This document shows positions 1 through 11,052 of a stretch of DNA of 64,000 nt, piece after piece (the stretch's first letter is position 1; each line of letters opens with the position of its first letter). The position numbers and the translations under genes are program-made. Source of the stretch: CADEEN01 sp963840805 (GTDB lineage: Bacteria > Pseudomonadota > Gammaproteobacteria > Burkholderiales > Burkholderiaceae_C); NCBI GenBank assembly GCA_963840805.1, contig CAWJAJ010000011.1:248001-312000 (forward strand), given 5' to 3'. Under the pieces are notes generated by a model, which was not told the origin of the DNA, ran no database searches, and saw only the letters and a program-made list of their open reading frames with translations.

Positions 1-1
1 A

Positions 2-445
2 TCGGTCTGGAACGCGTTGTTGGCGGCCTGGGACCGCCAACAGTCACCCGCCGAGCGGCCCAGCGACCCGGCGGCGCTCGAGGCGCGAGCGGTGGCCAGA
101 CAGTTGCGCACGCTGATGCACACCGACGGCGTGCTCGCCTGCGCGCTGGCCGACGCCACCGATGGCGATCTGCTGGCCGGTGAGTCACGCGACGGCACCA
201 TCGACCTGGCGCGCGCCGCGGCTGCGCTGGCGCCCGTCCTGCGTGCGCACCGACAGGCCGCCTTGGCGATGGCGCTGCCCGGATCGCTCGACGAGATCTC
301 GGTGGTCAATGGCACGACCTGCCACCTGCTGCGACCGGTTCAGCGGCGGCCGAATCAGTTCCTGTTCGCATGCATCGATCGCAGCCATGCCAATCTCGCG
401 CTGCTGAGGTTCAAGCTCGCCGAGGCCGAGCGCAATCTGGGGTAG
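2..445 (+). CDS. C-terminal part of a roadblock-like domain protein (5' end outside window)
   Basis: The frame is open from base 2, so the gene begins before the window; 147 residues are visible. The visible part looks like one small alpha/beta domain: a helix with a QLRTLMHTDG-like stretch, strands around GVLACALADATDGDLLAG, and a last helix ending NLALLRFKLAEAERNLG. This matches the C-terminal third of the protein at 3445-4818 in order and in key positions (G-hydrophobic start, a HLLR strand, a D-R-x-x-A-N-L-x-L-L-R helix). The fold resembles roadblock/LC7 domains, which often serve GTPase regulation or dimerisation, but that assignment is inference. The function is unknown. Confidence 0.6.
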   Translation, partial: SVWNALLAAWDRQQSPAERPSDPAALEARAVARQLRTLMHTDGVLACALADATDGDLLAGESRDGTIDLARAAAALAPVLRAHRQAALAMALPGSLDEISVVNGTTCHLLRPVQRRPNQFLFACIDRSHANLALLRFKLAEAERNLG

Positions 446-550
446 GCGACGGCCCCAAGGCGCCTTGCGGCGTCACCCACCAAGTGGGGTTCGGCGGCCG
501 CGTGGGAGTGGCCCGGCGCGGCGTCGAGGGCTCGACCGGCGGCTGCGGGC

Positions 551-556
551 TACCAT
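551..556 (+). promoter_or_regulatory. -10-like hexamer TACCAT just upstream of nadA
   Basis: TACCAT lies 7 bases before the nadA ATG, and there is no Shine-Dalgarno sequence between. Transcription starting about 7 bases after this hexamer would begin at or next to the start codon, giving a leaderless mRNA. No clear -35 box is seen. Confidence 0.4.
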
Positions 557-563
557 TGCGCAC

Positions 564-1676
564 ATGAGCCAAATCCTGTTCGACTACACCCGCCAGGACG
601 CCAGCGGCTCGAGCCGCGTGGCCCAGGCCTGGGCCCGCGTGCCGATGGGGCTGGCGCCGGCCGAGCGCGCGCGGGCCAAGGCCCGCGCAGTCGAGTTGCT
701 CAAGCAGCACGACGCTGTGCTGGTCGCGCATTACTACGTCGACGGCGACCTGCAGGACCTGGCGCTCGAGACCGGCGGCTGCGTTGCCGATTCCCTCGAA
801 ATGGCGCGCTTCGGCCGTGACCACGCGGCCCAGACCCTGGTGGTGGCCGGCGTGCGCTTCATGGGCGAGACGGCCAAGATCCTGTCGCCAGCCAAGCGCG
901 TGCTGATGCCCGACCTGGAGGCCACCTGTTCGCTCGACCTCGGCTGCCCGCCCGATGAGTTCGCGAAGTTCTGCGACGCGCACCCGGACCGCAAGGTCGT
1001 CGTCTACGCCAACACCAGCGCGGCGGTGAAGGCACGTGCCGACTGGATGGTGACCAGCTCGTGCGCGCTGGCGATCGTGCAGCACCTGAAGGAACGCGGC
1101 GAGAAGGTCCTGTGGGCCCCGGACCGTCACCTTGGCCGCTACATCCGCGACGAGACCGGCGCCGACATGCTGTTGTGGAACGGCGAGTGCATCGTGCACG
1201 ACGAGTTCAAGGCCATCGAGCTGGAGCTGATGAAGCGCGAGCATCCTGGCGCCCCGGTGCTGGTGCACCCTGAATCGCCGGCCGGCGTGGTCGCATTGGC
1301 CGACGTGGTCGGGTCGACCTCGCAGCTGATCAAGGCGGTCGTCGATGGCCGGGCACAGACGTTCATCGTGGCCACTGACAACGGCATCCTGCACCGCATG
1401 CGTCAGCTCGCGCCGGGCAAGACCTTGCTCGAGGCACCGACCGCCGGCAAGAGCGCCACCTGCAAGAGCTGCGCGCACTGCCCATGGATGGCGATGAATG
1501 CGGTGCAGGGCCTGGTCGACTGCCTGGCGCAGGGCCGTGGCGAGGTGCAGGTGCCCGAGCCGGTGCGTTCGCAGGCCTTGGGCTGCATCGAACGCATGCT
1601 GGCCTTCGTCGCGGCCAACCCGGCCAGCATTTCACAGCCGCGTCACGGCTTCGTGCCGGGCATCGGCAGCGCGTAA
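564..1676 (+). CDS. nadA: Quinolinate synthase NadA
   Basis: NadA condenses iminoaspartate (made by NadB) with dihydroxyacetone phosphate to form quinolinate, the precursor of NAD, using an oxygen-sensitive 4Fe-4S cluster in the cytoplasm. The 370-residue protein has the three expected cluster cysteines: Cys122 (ATCSLDLGCP), Cys209 (GECIVHDEF) and Cys306 (CKSCAHCPWMAMN). The longer reading frame begins upstream, but ATG 564 fits the family's N terminus and follows a -10-like hexamer. The gene converges with nadB, with only 29 bases between the stop codons, so the two pathway genes are neighbours but not an operon. Confidence 0.96.
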   Translation: MSQILFDYTRQDASGSSRVAQAWARVPMGLAPAERARAKARAVELLKQHDAVLVAHYYVDGDLQDLALETGGCVADSLEMARFGRDHAAQTLVVAGVRFMGETAKILSPAKRVLMPDLEATCSLDLGCPPDEFAKFCDAHPDRKVVVYANTSAAVKARADWMVTSSCALAIVQHLKERGEKVLWAPDRHLGRYIRDETGADMLLWNGECIVHDEFKAIELELMKREHPGAPVLVHPESPAGVVALADVVGSTSQLIKAVVDGRAQTFIVATDNGILHRMRQLAPGKTLLEAPTAGKSATCKSCAHCPWMAMNAVQGLVDCLAQGRGEVQVPEPVRSQALGCIERMLAFVAANPASISQPRHGFVPGIGSA

Positions 1677-1705
1677 GCCGGTACGGCCGCGGCGGCGACG
1701 GTTGT

Positions 1706-3328
1706 CTACAGCCCTCGCACGCCGCGGATCAGCACCGTCGGGAAACTGACCGGCAGCGTCTGCGGGTAGTCGCGGCTGTAGTGCAAGCCGCGGCTCTCGT
1801 GGCGCATCAGTGCCGAACGCACGATCAGCTCGGCGCAGTCGACCAGGTTGCGCAGTTCGAGCAGGTCGCGATTGACGCGGAAATTGGCGTAGTACTCGTC
1901 GATCTCGCTCTTCAGCAGGTCGATGCGGTGGAGCGCCCGCTCGAGCCGCTTGGTGGTGCGCACGATGCCGACATAGTTCCACATCAACAGGCGCAACTCG
2001 TCCCAGTTATGGGCGATCACCACCTGCTCGTCCGCGTTCTCCACCTGGCTTTCGTCCCACGCCGGCAGGGCCGTTGCCTGGCCTGCAGGCGCCCCACCGA
2101 TGGCCTCGGCGCAGGTGCGCCCGAGCACCACGCATTCGAGCAACGAGTTGCTGGCCAGCCGGTTGGCACCGTGCAGCCCGGTGTAGGTCGTCTCGCCGAC
2201 GGCGTACAAGCCCGGCAGGTCGGTGCGCCCTTCGAGATCGCTGACCACCCCGCCACAGGTGTAGTGCGCGGCCGGAACGACCGGAATCGGCTGCCGGGCG
2301 ATGTCGATGCCGAGCTTGAGGCAGCGGGCGTGAATGGTCGGGAAGTGCTCCTTCAGGAAAGCTTCGCCGAGATGCGTCGCGTCGAGCCACACGTGATCCA
2401 GACCATGCTTCTTCATTTCGAAGTCGATCGCGCGGGCGACGATGTCGCGCGGCGCCAGTTCGCCGCGCGGGTCATGGCGGTGCATGAAGCGCTCGCCGGT
2501 ACCGCCGTTGCCGGCCGGCAGCTTCAGCTGGGCACCCTCGCCGCGCAGCGCTTCTGAGATCAGGAAACTGCGCTCCTGCGGGTGATACAGGCAGGTCGGA
2601 TGGAACTGGATGAACTCCATGTTGCCGACGCGGCAGCCGGCGCGCCAGGCCATCGCGATGCCATCGCCGGTGGCGGTGTCGGGGTTGCTGGTATAGCGGT
2701 AGACCTTGCCGACGCCGCCGGTGGCCAGCACCACGGCCGAGGCCGCCAGGGTCTCGACCCGTGCCTTGTCGATGTCCAGCGCGTACACGCCATAGCAGCG
2801 TGCCATTTCGTCGCGCTTCAAATGTCGCGAGGTGATCACGTCGACTGCCATCCAGCGTTCTCGCAGCACGATGTTCGGATGCCGCTGCACCTGCGCCAGC
2901 AGCGCCTCGTGGATCGCGCGGCCGGTGGCGTCTGCGGCATGGGCGATACGGCGCACCGCATGGCCCCCTTCGCGCGTCAGGTGCAGGCCGAGCGGCCCCG
3001 CGGGGTCGCCCGAGAACGGCACGCCCTGCGCGACCAGCCACTCGATGGCCCGCGCGCTGTTCTCGGCGATGAAGCGTGCCGTATGTTCATCGACCAGCCC
3101 GGCACCGGCATCCTGCGTGTCGCGCACGTGCGACTCGATGCTGTCGTCGCTGCCGAGCACGCCGACGATGCCGCCCTGCGCCCAAGTCGTGGCGCCTTCG
3201 TCCAGGTTGCGCTTGGCCAATACCACCACCGGTCGCCCTGCCGCCAGGTGCAGGGCGACCGTCAGGCCGGCCAGGCCGGCGCCGACGATCACGACCGGCA
3301 GTTCGGTGGCGGCAGGGGCTTGGTTCAT
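1706..3328 (-). CDS. nadB: L-aspartate oxidase NadB
   Basis: NadB is an FAD enzyme that oxidises L-aspartate to iminoaspartate, the substrate of NadA. The protein has 540 residues. The N-terminal dinucleotide-binding motif GAGLAGL follows PVVIV at about residue 12. Further family marks are TTWAQGGI, the HPTCLYHP substrate-site stretch, the AAHYTCGG motif and GLHGANRLASNSLLE near the end of the FAD domain, followed by the helical C-terminal domain. ATG 3328 was chosen because the reading frame upstream of it does not resemble the family. It faces nadA tail to tail. Confidence 0.96.
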   Translation of the reverse strand: MNQAPAATELPVVIVGAGLAGLTVALHLAAGRPVVVLAKRNLDEGATTWAQGGIVGVLGSDDSIESHVRDTQDAGAGLVDEHTARFIAENSARAIEWLVAQGVPFSGDPAGPLGLHLTREGGHAVRRIAHAADATGRAIHEALLAQVQRHPNIVLRERWMAVDVITSRHLKRDEMARCYGVYALDIDKARVETLAASAVVLATGGVGKVYRYTSNPDTATGDGIAMAWRAGCRVGNMEFIQFHPTCLYHPQERSFLISEALRGEGAQLKLPAGNGGTGERFMHRHDPRGELAPRDIVARAIDFEMKKHGLDHVWLDATHLGEAFLKEHFPTIHARCLKLGIDIARQPIPVVPAAHYTCGGVVSDLEGRTDLPGLYAVGETTYTGLHGANRLASNSLLECVVLGRTCAEAIGGAPAGQATALPAWDESQVENADEQVVIAHNWDELRLLMWNYVGIVRTTKRLERALHRIDLLKSEIDEYYANFRVNRDLLELRNLVDCAELIVRSALMRHESRGLHYSRDYPQTLPVSFPTVLIRGVRGL

Positions 3329-3444
3329 GGCGGGCATTCTAGGAGGCCACCGTGATGGCATGCACGGGCCATTGCCAGACCCGGGGAGCAGCGCCGTACA
3401 CTGTGCGCGGAGCGGCCCTCACCTGCACCCAACGGTCCCAAACC

Positions 3445-4818
3445 ATGCCCAAGCCGATTCACGAAATGTCTTCCTGGGGTGCCTCGGCGCACCCGTCCCG
3501 GATCCTGGAAGAGGAAGAGGCATGGGAAGCCACACGCGCGCAGACCGGCATGGCCACCCAGGTGATGCACGACCGGGACGACGCCAAGGCGGCGGCACTG
3601 CGCCAGGTCGGGCGCCAGGTGGGCCCGGCGCTGTGGGAGTTGTTCGTCGTCATCGACGCGGCCGAGGCACTGCAGCAGCAGTTCGAGATCCTGCAGCCGG
3701 AGTTCATCGCCTTGCATGACATCGGCACGCAATCTTCGCGGCGCATGCTGGCTGGGCTGGCGGCGGCGACGGGACGGCCGGTGCACCAGTTGCACATCCG
3801 CCGGCAGGGCCTCGGCATGCCGCTGGCGGCGATCGAGTTCGTCGAATTGCCGATCGACGATGGCCTGCCGCCGCTGCGCATGTACAGCACCGAGGTCGAT
3901 GCCGACACCCTGCAGCGCCGCCGCCTCGCGCGCACCCTGCTCAGTCACAGCCGCCTGGGTGTGGTGATCGTCGGCGACCTGCCGCCGCACGCGCTGGCCA
4001 CGGCGTTGCTGCCGTTGCACGATGGCATCAAGCAAGGCCCATGGCTGAACCGCGAGTTGCTGTTGCTGCCGCTGGCCAGCGGCGCGGCGCTGGCCGGCCA
4101 AGCGGCGCACCTGGCGATCGGCACAGCGGTGCATGTACGCACGACGCCGCAGGTGTTGCGGCCGGCGGAGGCGTGGAACTACCTGCGCGGCACCTGGAAC
4201 AAGCTGCGGGAGACGCTGCTGGGCGAGACCGACCAGGTCATTCCCACGATCATCGACCCGGCTTCATCGGCGCGCGCCAATGGCCCGTCCACCCCCGCCG
4301 GTGCAACGGCGAACGCGACGGCGTCGGCAGGCGGATCGACTTCGCCGCTCGAACCCGCCGCCGGCGCAGCCGTGCAGGCCCGACCACCGTTGCCGTTGCA
4401 GCCGATGCCACCGGTGCGCGCCGCGGCGACGCCCGCAGCGCCCGTCGACCCGGCACTCGCCACCTACATCCGCAAGTGTGGCGAACTGAAGGGCATGGTC
4501 AGTTGCTGTGTTTTCGAGCTGGCCTCGCAGCGCACGATCGGCCACATCGGCCAACGCCCCGGCCCGGCCGCGCTGGCCTCGCAAGGGGCGAGCCTGATGG
4601 CCTCGATGGCCGAATCGGCCGCCGCGATGAACCTCGGCGACGCACCGCCCGACGCCGCGATCACGTTGAGCAACCATCACCTGCTGCTGCGCGCGGTGCC
4701 GGGCCGGCCCGGCTTGGCGCTGCACGCGGTGCTCGATCGCACCCAAGCCAACCTGACGCTGCTGCGTCTGCAGTTGCAGCGCCTGGACCTGCTGCTCGAG
4801 GACGCCGACGCCGGCTGA
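3445..4818 (+). CDS. Unknown protein with C-terminal roadblock-like domain
   Basis: I do not recognise this 457-residue protein. The N-terminal 280 residues look globular and alpha/beta, with stretches such as GPALWELFVVIDAAEALQQQ and LGVVIVGDLPPHALATALL. A low-complexity Ala/Pro/Thr linker covers about residues 275-335. The last 120 residues (from YIRKCGELKGMVSCCVFEL) resemble a roadblock/LC7-like domain and align with the end of the truncated gene at 2-445. No signal peptide or membrane segment is seen. ATG 3445 (MPKPIHEMSSWG) was chosen over an earlier in-frame ATG because of the more natural N terminus. A possible role is as a cytoplasmic partner of a small GTPase, but that is a guess. 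Confidence 0.6.
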   Translation: MPKPIHEMSSWGASAHPSRILEEEEAWEATRAQTGMATQVMHDRDDAKAAALRQVGRQVGPALWELFVVIDAAEALQQQFEILQPEFIALHDIGTQSSRRMLAGLAAATGRPVHQLHIRRQGLGMPLAAIEFVELPIDDGLPPLRMYSTEVDADTLQRRRLARTLLSHSRLGVVIVGDLPPHALATALLPLHDGIKQGPWLNRELLLLPLASGAALAGQAAHLAIGTAVHVRTTPQVLRPAEAWNYLRGTWNKLRETLLGETDQVIPTIIDPASSARANGPSTPAGATANATASAGGSTSPLEPAAGAAVQARPPLPLQPMPPVRAAATPAAPVDPALATYIRKCGELKGMVSCCVFELASQRTIGHIGQRPGPAALASQGASLMASMAESAAAMNLGDAPPDAAITLSNHHLLLRAVPGRPGLALHAVLDRTQANLTLLRLQLQRLDLLLEDADAG

Positions 4819-4871
4819 CACCGCCGCCGCGCCACAGGACCGCGGCTTCGCGACCGGTGACGCCCGGGCGG

Positions 4872-7472
<2,601 letters not shown>

Positions 7473-7499
7473 GATGGTCAGGTTTGGGCGATTGGCAAC

Positions 7500-7528
7500 G
7501 ACGTGGGCGCGGGCGACCGTTTTTCAAG
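7500..7528 (-). promoter_or_regulatory. Candidate sigma-32 (heat-shock) promoter of clpB
   Basis: On the reverse strand CTTGAAA (7528-7522) is followed after 14 bases by CCCACGTC (7507-7500). The known sigma-32 consensus is CTTGAAA, 13-15 bases, CCCCATNT. The -35 half is a perfect match and the spacing is right. The predicted start lies about 20 bases before the clpB ATG. Confidence 0.7.
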
Positions 7529-7564
7529 GCCCACAGCGCTTGTCCTGGCGCAACCAACACCGAT

Positions 7565-8830
7565 TCAGGCGTCGATCGCTTCGTCGCCCTCGCCGGCCTC
7601 GTACAGGCTCTCGCGCCCCAGCCGGTCGGCGCACAGCTCGGCCGTCCAGGGCAACATCAACGAGCCACACCGCGAGTCGCGGTACAGGCGCTCGAGCGGC
7701 AGCGACTTCAGCATCGCCTGACCGCCGCAGGTGCGCAGCGCCAGGCGGCAGACATCGTTGGCGTTCTCCATCACCGCGTAGTGCATCGCGAGCAGGCGCA
7801 TGCGCGCGTCGGTGTCCGGATCGAAGCGCGCCTCCCGCACCGTTTGCAGGAGCAGCGCGCGCGTCTGCTCGAGCTTGGCGCGCATCTCGGCCACCGCGAG
7901 TTGCTTGGTCGGATACATGCGCCGCTTGACCCCCGCCGTGCCCGGCGCCTCGCCGCGCAGGTACGACACGCAGAAGTCGTATGCCGCCTGCGCGATGCCC
8001 AGGTAGGTCGGCGACAGCGTCGTGAACATGTACGGGAAGCGCTGCGTGGCCTGAAAGTAGAGGCCTTCCGGCATCAGACGCGCTTCGTCGGGTACGAACA
8101 CGTTGTCGAGCAGCAGCGTGCGGCTGACCGTGCCACGCATGCCCAGCGGATCCCACTCACCGCTGACCGCGACGCCCGGAGCGTCGGCCGGGATCGCCAG
8201 GTACAGCGCATCGCGCAGCGTGCCGCCGCCATGCGCCGGTGTCTCGAGCGTGCACAGGACGCCGTAGTAGTCGGCGGCGCCCGACAGCGAGGCAAAGATC
8301 TTCCTGCCGCTGACGCGGTAACCCCCTTCGGTGCGCAGGGCCAGCGTGCTCCACGGGGCCTTGCCGGCCGTCGCGGCACCGCCCTCGGAGAAGGGCTGCG
8401 AATAGACCTTGCCCTGCTCGACCACGCGCGCGAAATGAACGGCGCGGATGCGCTGGTGGTCCACACGCTGCGCCGGGCTCATGTCAAGTCCATCGGCGAT
8501 GAAACCCGACCACATCGTCGCGCAGACGTGCATGTTGAACGATAGCGCCGTGGAGCCGCAGTGGCGGCCGATCTCTGCAGCCACCAGCGCGTAGGTCGCG
8601 AAGTCCGCCCCCAGGCCACCGTGGGCCGTGGGCACGCAGATCGCGAGCAAGCCGGCGTCGCGCAAGTCCCTGAAGTTGTCGGCCGGGAAACTCGCCTCGC
8701 GATCCCAGCGTGCGGCGCGCGGCGCGAAGTTCTCCCGTCCTAGCCTGGCGGCCAGATCGACCAGTTCCGTCTGTCGCGGCGTCAACGTGGCGGGGTTGCC
8801 GGCGATATGGGGCAAGGTCGGGTCGGGCAT
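7565..8830 (-). CDS. Acyl-CoA-dehydrogenase-fold flavoenzyme, possibly a flavin-dependent monooxygenase
   Basis: The 421 residues have the acyl-CoA dehydrogenase fold: an N-terminal helical domain (GLLAICVPTAHGGLGADF, residues about 60-80), a middle beta domain (GYRVSGRKIFASLSGAADYYGV), and a C-terminal helical domain. The usual Y-E-G-T stretch with the catalytic glutamate is absent; instead the end reads RLYRDSRCGSLMLPWTAELC. This loss, and the flavin reductase gene in the same operon, suggest oxygenation with reduced flavin (as in DszC or HsaA) rather than beta-oxidation. That is inference. It is the last gene of a three-gene operon, 13 bases after the hydrolase. ATG 8830 fits the fold's N terminus. 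Confidence 0.75.
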   Translation of the reverse strand: MPDPTLPHIAGNPATLTPRQTELVDLAARLGRENFAPRAARWDREASFPADNFRDLRDAGLLAICVPTAHGGLGADFATYALVAAEIGRHCGSTALSFNMHVCATMWSGFIADGLDMSPAQRVDHQRIRAVHFARVVEQGKVYSQPFSEGGAATAGKAPWSTLALRTEGGYRVSGRKIFASLSGAADYYGVLCTLETPAHGGGTLRDALYLAIPADAPGVAVSGEWDPLGMRGTVSRTLLLDNVFVPDEARLMPEGLYFQATQRFPYMFTTLSPTYLGIAQAAYDFCVSYLRGEAPGTAGVKRRMYPTKQLAVAEMRAKLEQTRALLLQTVREARFDPDTDARMRLLAMHYAVMENANDVCRLALRTCGGQAMLKSLPLERLYRDSRCGSLMLPWTAELCADRLGRESLYEAGEGDEAIDA

Positions 8831-8843
8831 GGCAGACCTCGGT

Positions 8844-9656
8844 TCAGAAGCGGCGCGACAGGAAATCGACCAACGCGGCGTTGAAAGGCTCGGGGGCTTC
8901 CATGTTGGCCAGGTGGCCCATGCGGGGCACGCACACGAACTCGGCATCGGCAATGCAGGAGGCCATCCGAGCCATCAGGGCCGGTGGCACGTTGCGGTCG
9001 TGCTCGCCGGCCAGACACAACACCGGCAGGCGCAAATCGCACAGCGACGCGCGGCGGTCGAAGCCGGCGATGGCACGCAGGGCCCGACGATACGTGGCCT
9101 CGGATACACCCGACATCAACAGTGCGGCCCGTGCCACGGCATCGTGCGCCGCGCTTGGCGAGGCCATCCCCAGCACCAGGCCCGGCGCCAGCGCAGCCAT
9201 GCCGCGGCCAGCATCGAGCGGGCCGAGCCTCTGTGCAAGAAAGTCGGCCTGCCACCGGCTGTCCGCATTGCCGAAGGCCGCGGTCGTGCCGCTCAACACC
9301 AGCGCCTGCACATGCTGGGGCGCCAGTGCCAGCACCTCCTGCGCCACCATGCCGCCCATGCTGTGGCCGACCAGCGCGCAGCGCCGTGGTTGCAGCGCGT
9401 CGATCAAAGCCACCACCGCTGCAGCCAGGCCCGCGATGTCGAACGGATCGATCGTCGGCGAATCGCCGTAGCCCGGCAGATCCACCGCCACCGCGGCGAG
9501 GCCTGCAGCAGCGAGCGCGGGGCCGGTGCCCGATAGCGCATCACCCCAGGCCGCTCGGCCGCCGCCGAGCCCATGGAGCAGCACCACCAGGCGGTCACCG
9601 CCACCCCAGCGAAGGTGGGCCAGCGGTGCTTCGCGCACCAGCACCGCCTCGTTCAT
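8844..9656 (-). CDS. Alpha/beta-fold hydrolase
   Basis: This is a 270-residue alpha/beta hydrolase. The oxyanion stretch is LLHGLGGGRAAW, the nucleophile elbow is GHSMGG, the acid lies near LCLAGEHDRNVP, and the catalytic His is in RMGHLANMEAPEPF near the end. The substrate is unknown. Such enzymes next to two-component flavin monooxygenases often cleave ring-fission products (for example HsaD or MhpC) or esters made by the oxygenase. It sits between the flavin reductase and the acyl-CoA-dehydrogenase-like gene and is probably cotranscribed with them. Confidence 0.85.
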   Translation of the reverse strand: MNEAVLVREAPLAHLRWGGGDRLVVLLHGLGGGRAAWGDALSGTGPALAAAGLAAVAVDLPGYGDSPTIDPFDIAGLAAAVVALIDALQPRRCALVGHSMGGMVAQEVLALAPQHVQALVLSGTTAAFGNADSRWQADFLAQRLGPLDAGRGMAALAPGLVLGMASPSAAHDAVARAALLMSGVSEATYRRALRAIAGFDRRASLCDLRLPVLCLAGEHDRNVPPALMARMASCIADAEFVCVPRMGHLANMEAPEPFNAALVDFLSRRF

Positions 9657-9708
9657 GGCGACACCTGGCAAGCGGTCGCCGCTGACGGACCGCGGCGTGG
9701 CACGTGCA

Positions 9709-10218
9709 TCAGAGGATCTCTCCCAACAGGTGGTAGCGCCCGCCGTGAAAGAGCAGCGGCGGCACCGGCTGTGCGGCGACCGCGAGCACGCGACCAATGT
9801 AGAGGCGGTGGTCGCCGGCCGTCTGGCTCGAGACCCGTTCGCATTCGAAGCTCGCGACGCTACCGGCCAGCAACGGCACGCGGACCGTGCCGTCGAGCCA
9901 CAGACCGTCGTCGAACTTGGCAGGCTGTGCGGAGGCAAAACGTCGCGACAGATCGACCTGCGCCTCGGCCAGCACGTTGATCGCGAAATGCGTCGCCGCA
10001 TCGAACGCTGCCAGGTTCGGGCTCGCAAGCCGCAACGACCACAGCACGAGCGGCGGATCCAGCGACAAGGCATTGAAGGAATTGACGGTCAATCCCACCG
10101 GCACGCCCGCCTCATCGCGACACGTAACCACCGTGACGCCGGTGGCGAAGCCGCCGAGCGCGCTGCGCAGCGCGCGCGAATCGAGAGGTTGACCGTCAGC
10201 AGGTGGCGCGTCGCTCAT
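9709..10218 (-). CDS. Flavin reductase family protein (flavin-binding split-barrel)
   Basis: The 169-residue protein has the flavin reductase-like split barrel: FATGVTVVTCRDEAGVPVGLTVNSF, SLDPPLVLWSL, and the final strand region RLYIGRVLAVAAQPVPPLLFHGGRY. Such proteins supply reduced FMN or FAD to a partner monooxygenase. It is the first gene of the reverse-strand operon with the hydrolase and the acyl-CoA-dehydrogenase-like protein. ATG 10218 is used; an upstream extension overlaps the promoter region shared with the divergent gene at 10259. Confidence 0.88.
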   Translation of the reverse strand: MSDAPPADGQPLDSRALRSALGGFATGVTVVTCRDEAGVPVGLTVNSFNALSLDPPLVLWSLRLASPNLAAFDAATHFAINVLAEAQVDLSRRFASAQPAKFDDGLWLDGTVRVPLLAGSVASFECERVSSQTAGDHRLYIGRVLAVAAQPVPPLLFHGGRYHLLGEIL

Positions 10219-10244
10219 GACCGCCCCACTATATAGGCGTTGAC

Positions 10245-10250
10245 TAGAAT
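10245..10250 (+). promoter_or_regulatory. -10-like TAGAAT next to the start of the gene at 10259
   Basis: TAGAAT ends 8 bases before the ATG at 10259, and no Shine-Dalgarno is present. This again fits a leaderless transcript. The same short gap (10219-10258) must also hold the start of the divergent flavin reductase operon; TATATA at about 10231-10236 could be its -10 region. Confidence 0.4.
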
Positions 10251-10258
10251 CAAACTCC

Positions 10259-10804
10259 ATGAACATCCGCCAGTTGGCCCTGCACTACCGGCCCGAAGCC
10301 GACCGCATCCTGTTGCGCGTCAACGCCAGCGACGGACAACAGTTCGCCGTCTGGTTCACGCGCCGGTTGTGCGTGCGCCTGTGGCCGCACCTGGCTGGCA
10401 TGGTGACGAAGATCGGCGTCGCTCTGGAAGCCGCGACGGCCGCGCCCGACGCCACCCTGATGCCCGAAGCGCAGGCGATGCTGGCGCAGAGTGCGCGTGA
10501 ACGTGCGCTGCGCGACGCCGATTTCAAGACGCCGTTCGACGACCACGCGAGCGCACACCCGCTCGGCGCCGAGCCGATGCTGGCCGCGGAGGTGCAGCTG
10601 ACGCCGCTGGCCAACCACCAACTGCGGCTGGTGATCGTCGACGGCGAGAAGCGTCATGTGCAATTGCAGCTCACCGAAGCGCTGGCCGCGGCGGTAAAGG
10701 AATTGCTGGGCCAGGCGCTGCGGCAGGCGGATTGGGGCGTTGCCGTCGATAGCGCGCCGGCGGCCGAGGCCGGCGCTGCAGCGGTTTCGCGGCTGCTCAA
10801 TTGA
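10259..10804 (+). CDS. Conserved hypothetical protein
   Basis: The protein has 181 residues and I do not recognise a named family. It is a soluble protein with strands at the N terminus (MNIRQLALHYRPEADRILLR, DGQQFAVWFTRRL), a helical middle, and an amphipathic C-terminal helix (LTEALAAAVKELLGQAL). There is no signal peptide. It starts divergently from the flavin reductase operon. Codon use is like its neighbours, so it is probably a true gene. Confidence 0.65.
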   Translation: MNIRQLALHYRPEADRILLRVNASDGQQFAVWFTRRLCVRLWPHLAGMVTKIGVALEAATAAPDATLMPEAQAMLAQSARERALRDADFKTPFDDHASAHPLGAEPMLAAEVQLTPLANHQLRLVIVDGEKRHVQLQLTEALAAAVKELLGQALRQADWGVAVDSAPAAEAGAAAVSRLLN

Positions 10805-10839
10805 GCGGCGTCTTCAGCCGGCGACGAGCCACCGCACCG

Positions 10840-11052
10840 TCACCAAGCCGAGTACGCTGCGCCGGGCGAAGAAGCCCCTTGCCATGCCGATGCGGTCAGC
10901 GCCGATCGGGTGGGCCGCCAGCGTGCCGCGCGGCAACTGCAGCGGCACTCGCGCGCCTCGCCCCGCGCGCAACGCAGGCAGGCGCCGTAGCCAGGGCCAA
11001 CGAAGAATTCCAGCGGCGCAGGGGCACGCTGCGCAGGAAGCGCTGTCGTCAT
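10840..11052 (-). CDS. Possible small protein overlapping the end of moaE
   Basis: An ATG overlaps the moaE stop as ATGA and opens a 70-codon frame starting MTTALPAQRAPAPLEFFVGPG, which could be translated by coupling to moaE. Its first half (with CLRC) looks protein-like. In the second half another frame looks better (GTLAAHPIGADRIGMARGFF), so a one-base break near 10950 is possible. No homologue is recognised. It may be chance open frame in high-GC DNA; confidence is low. Confidence 0.3.
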   Translation of the reverse strand: MTTALPAQRAPAPLEFFVGPGYGACLRCARGEARECRCSCRAARWRPTRSALTASAWQGASSPGAAYSAW

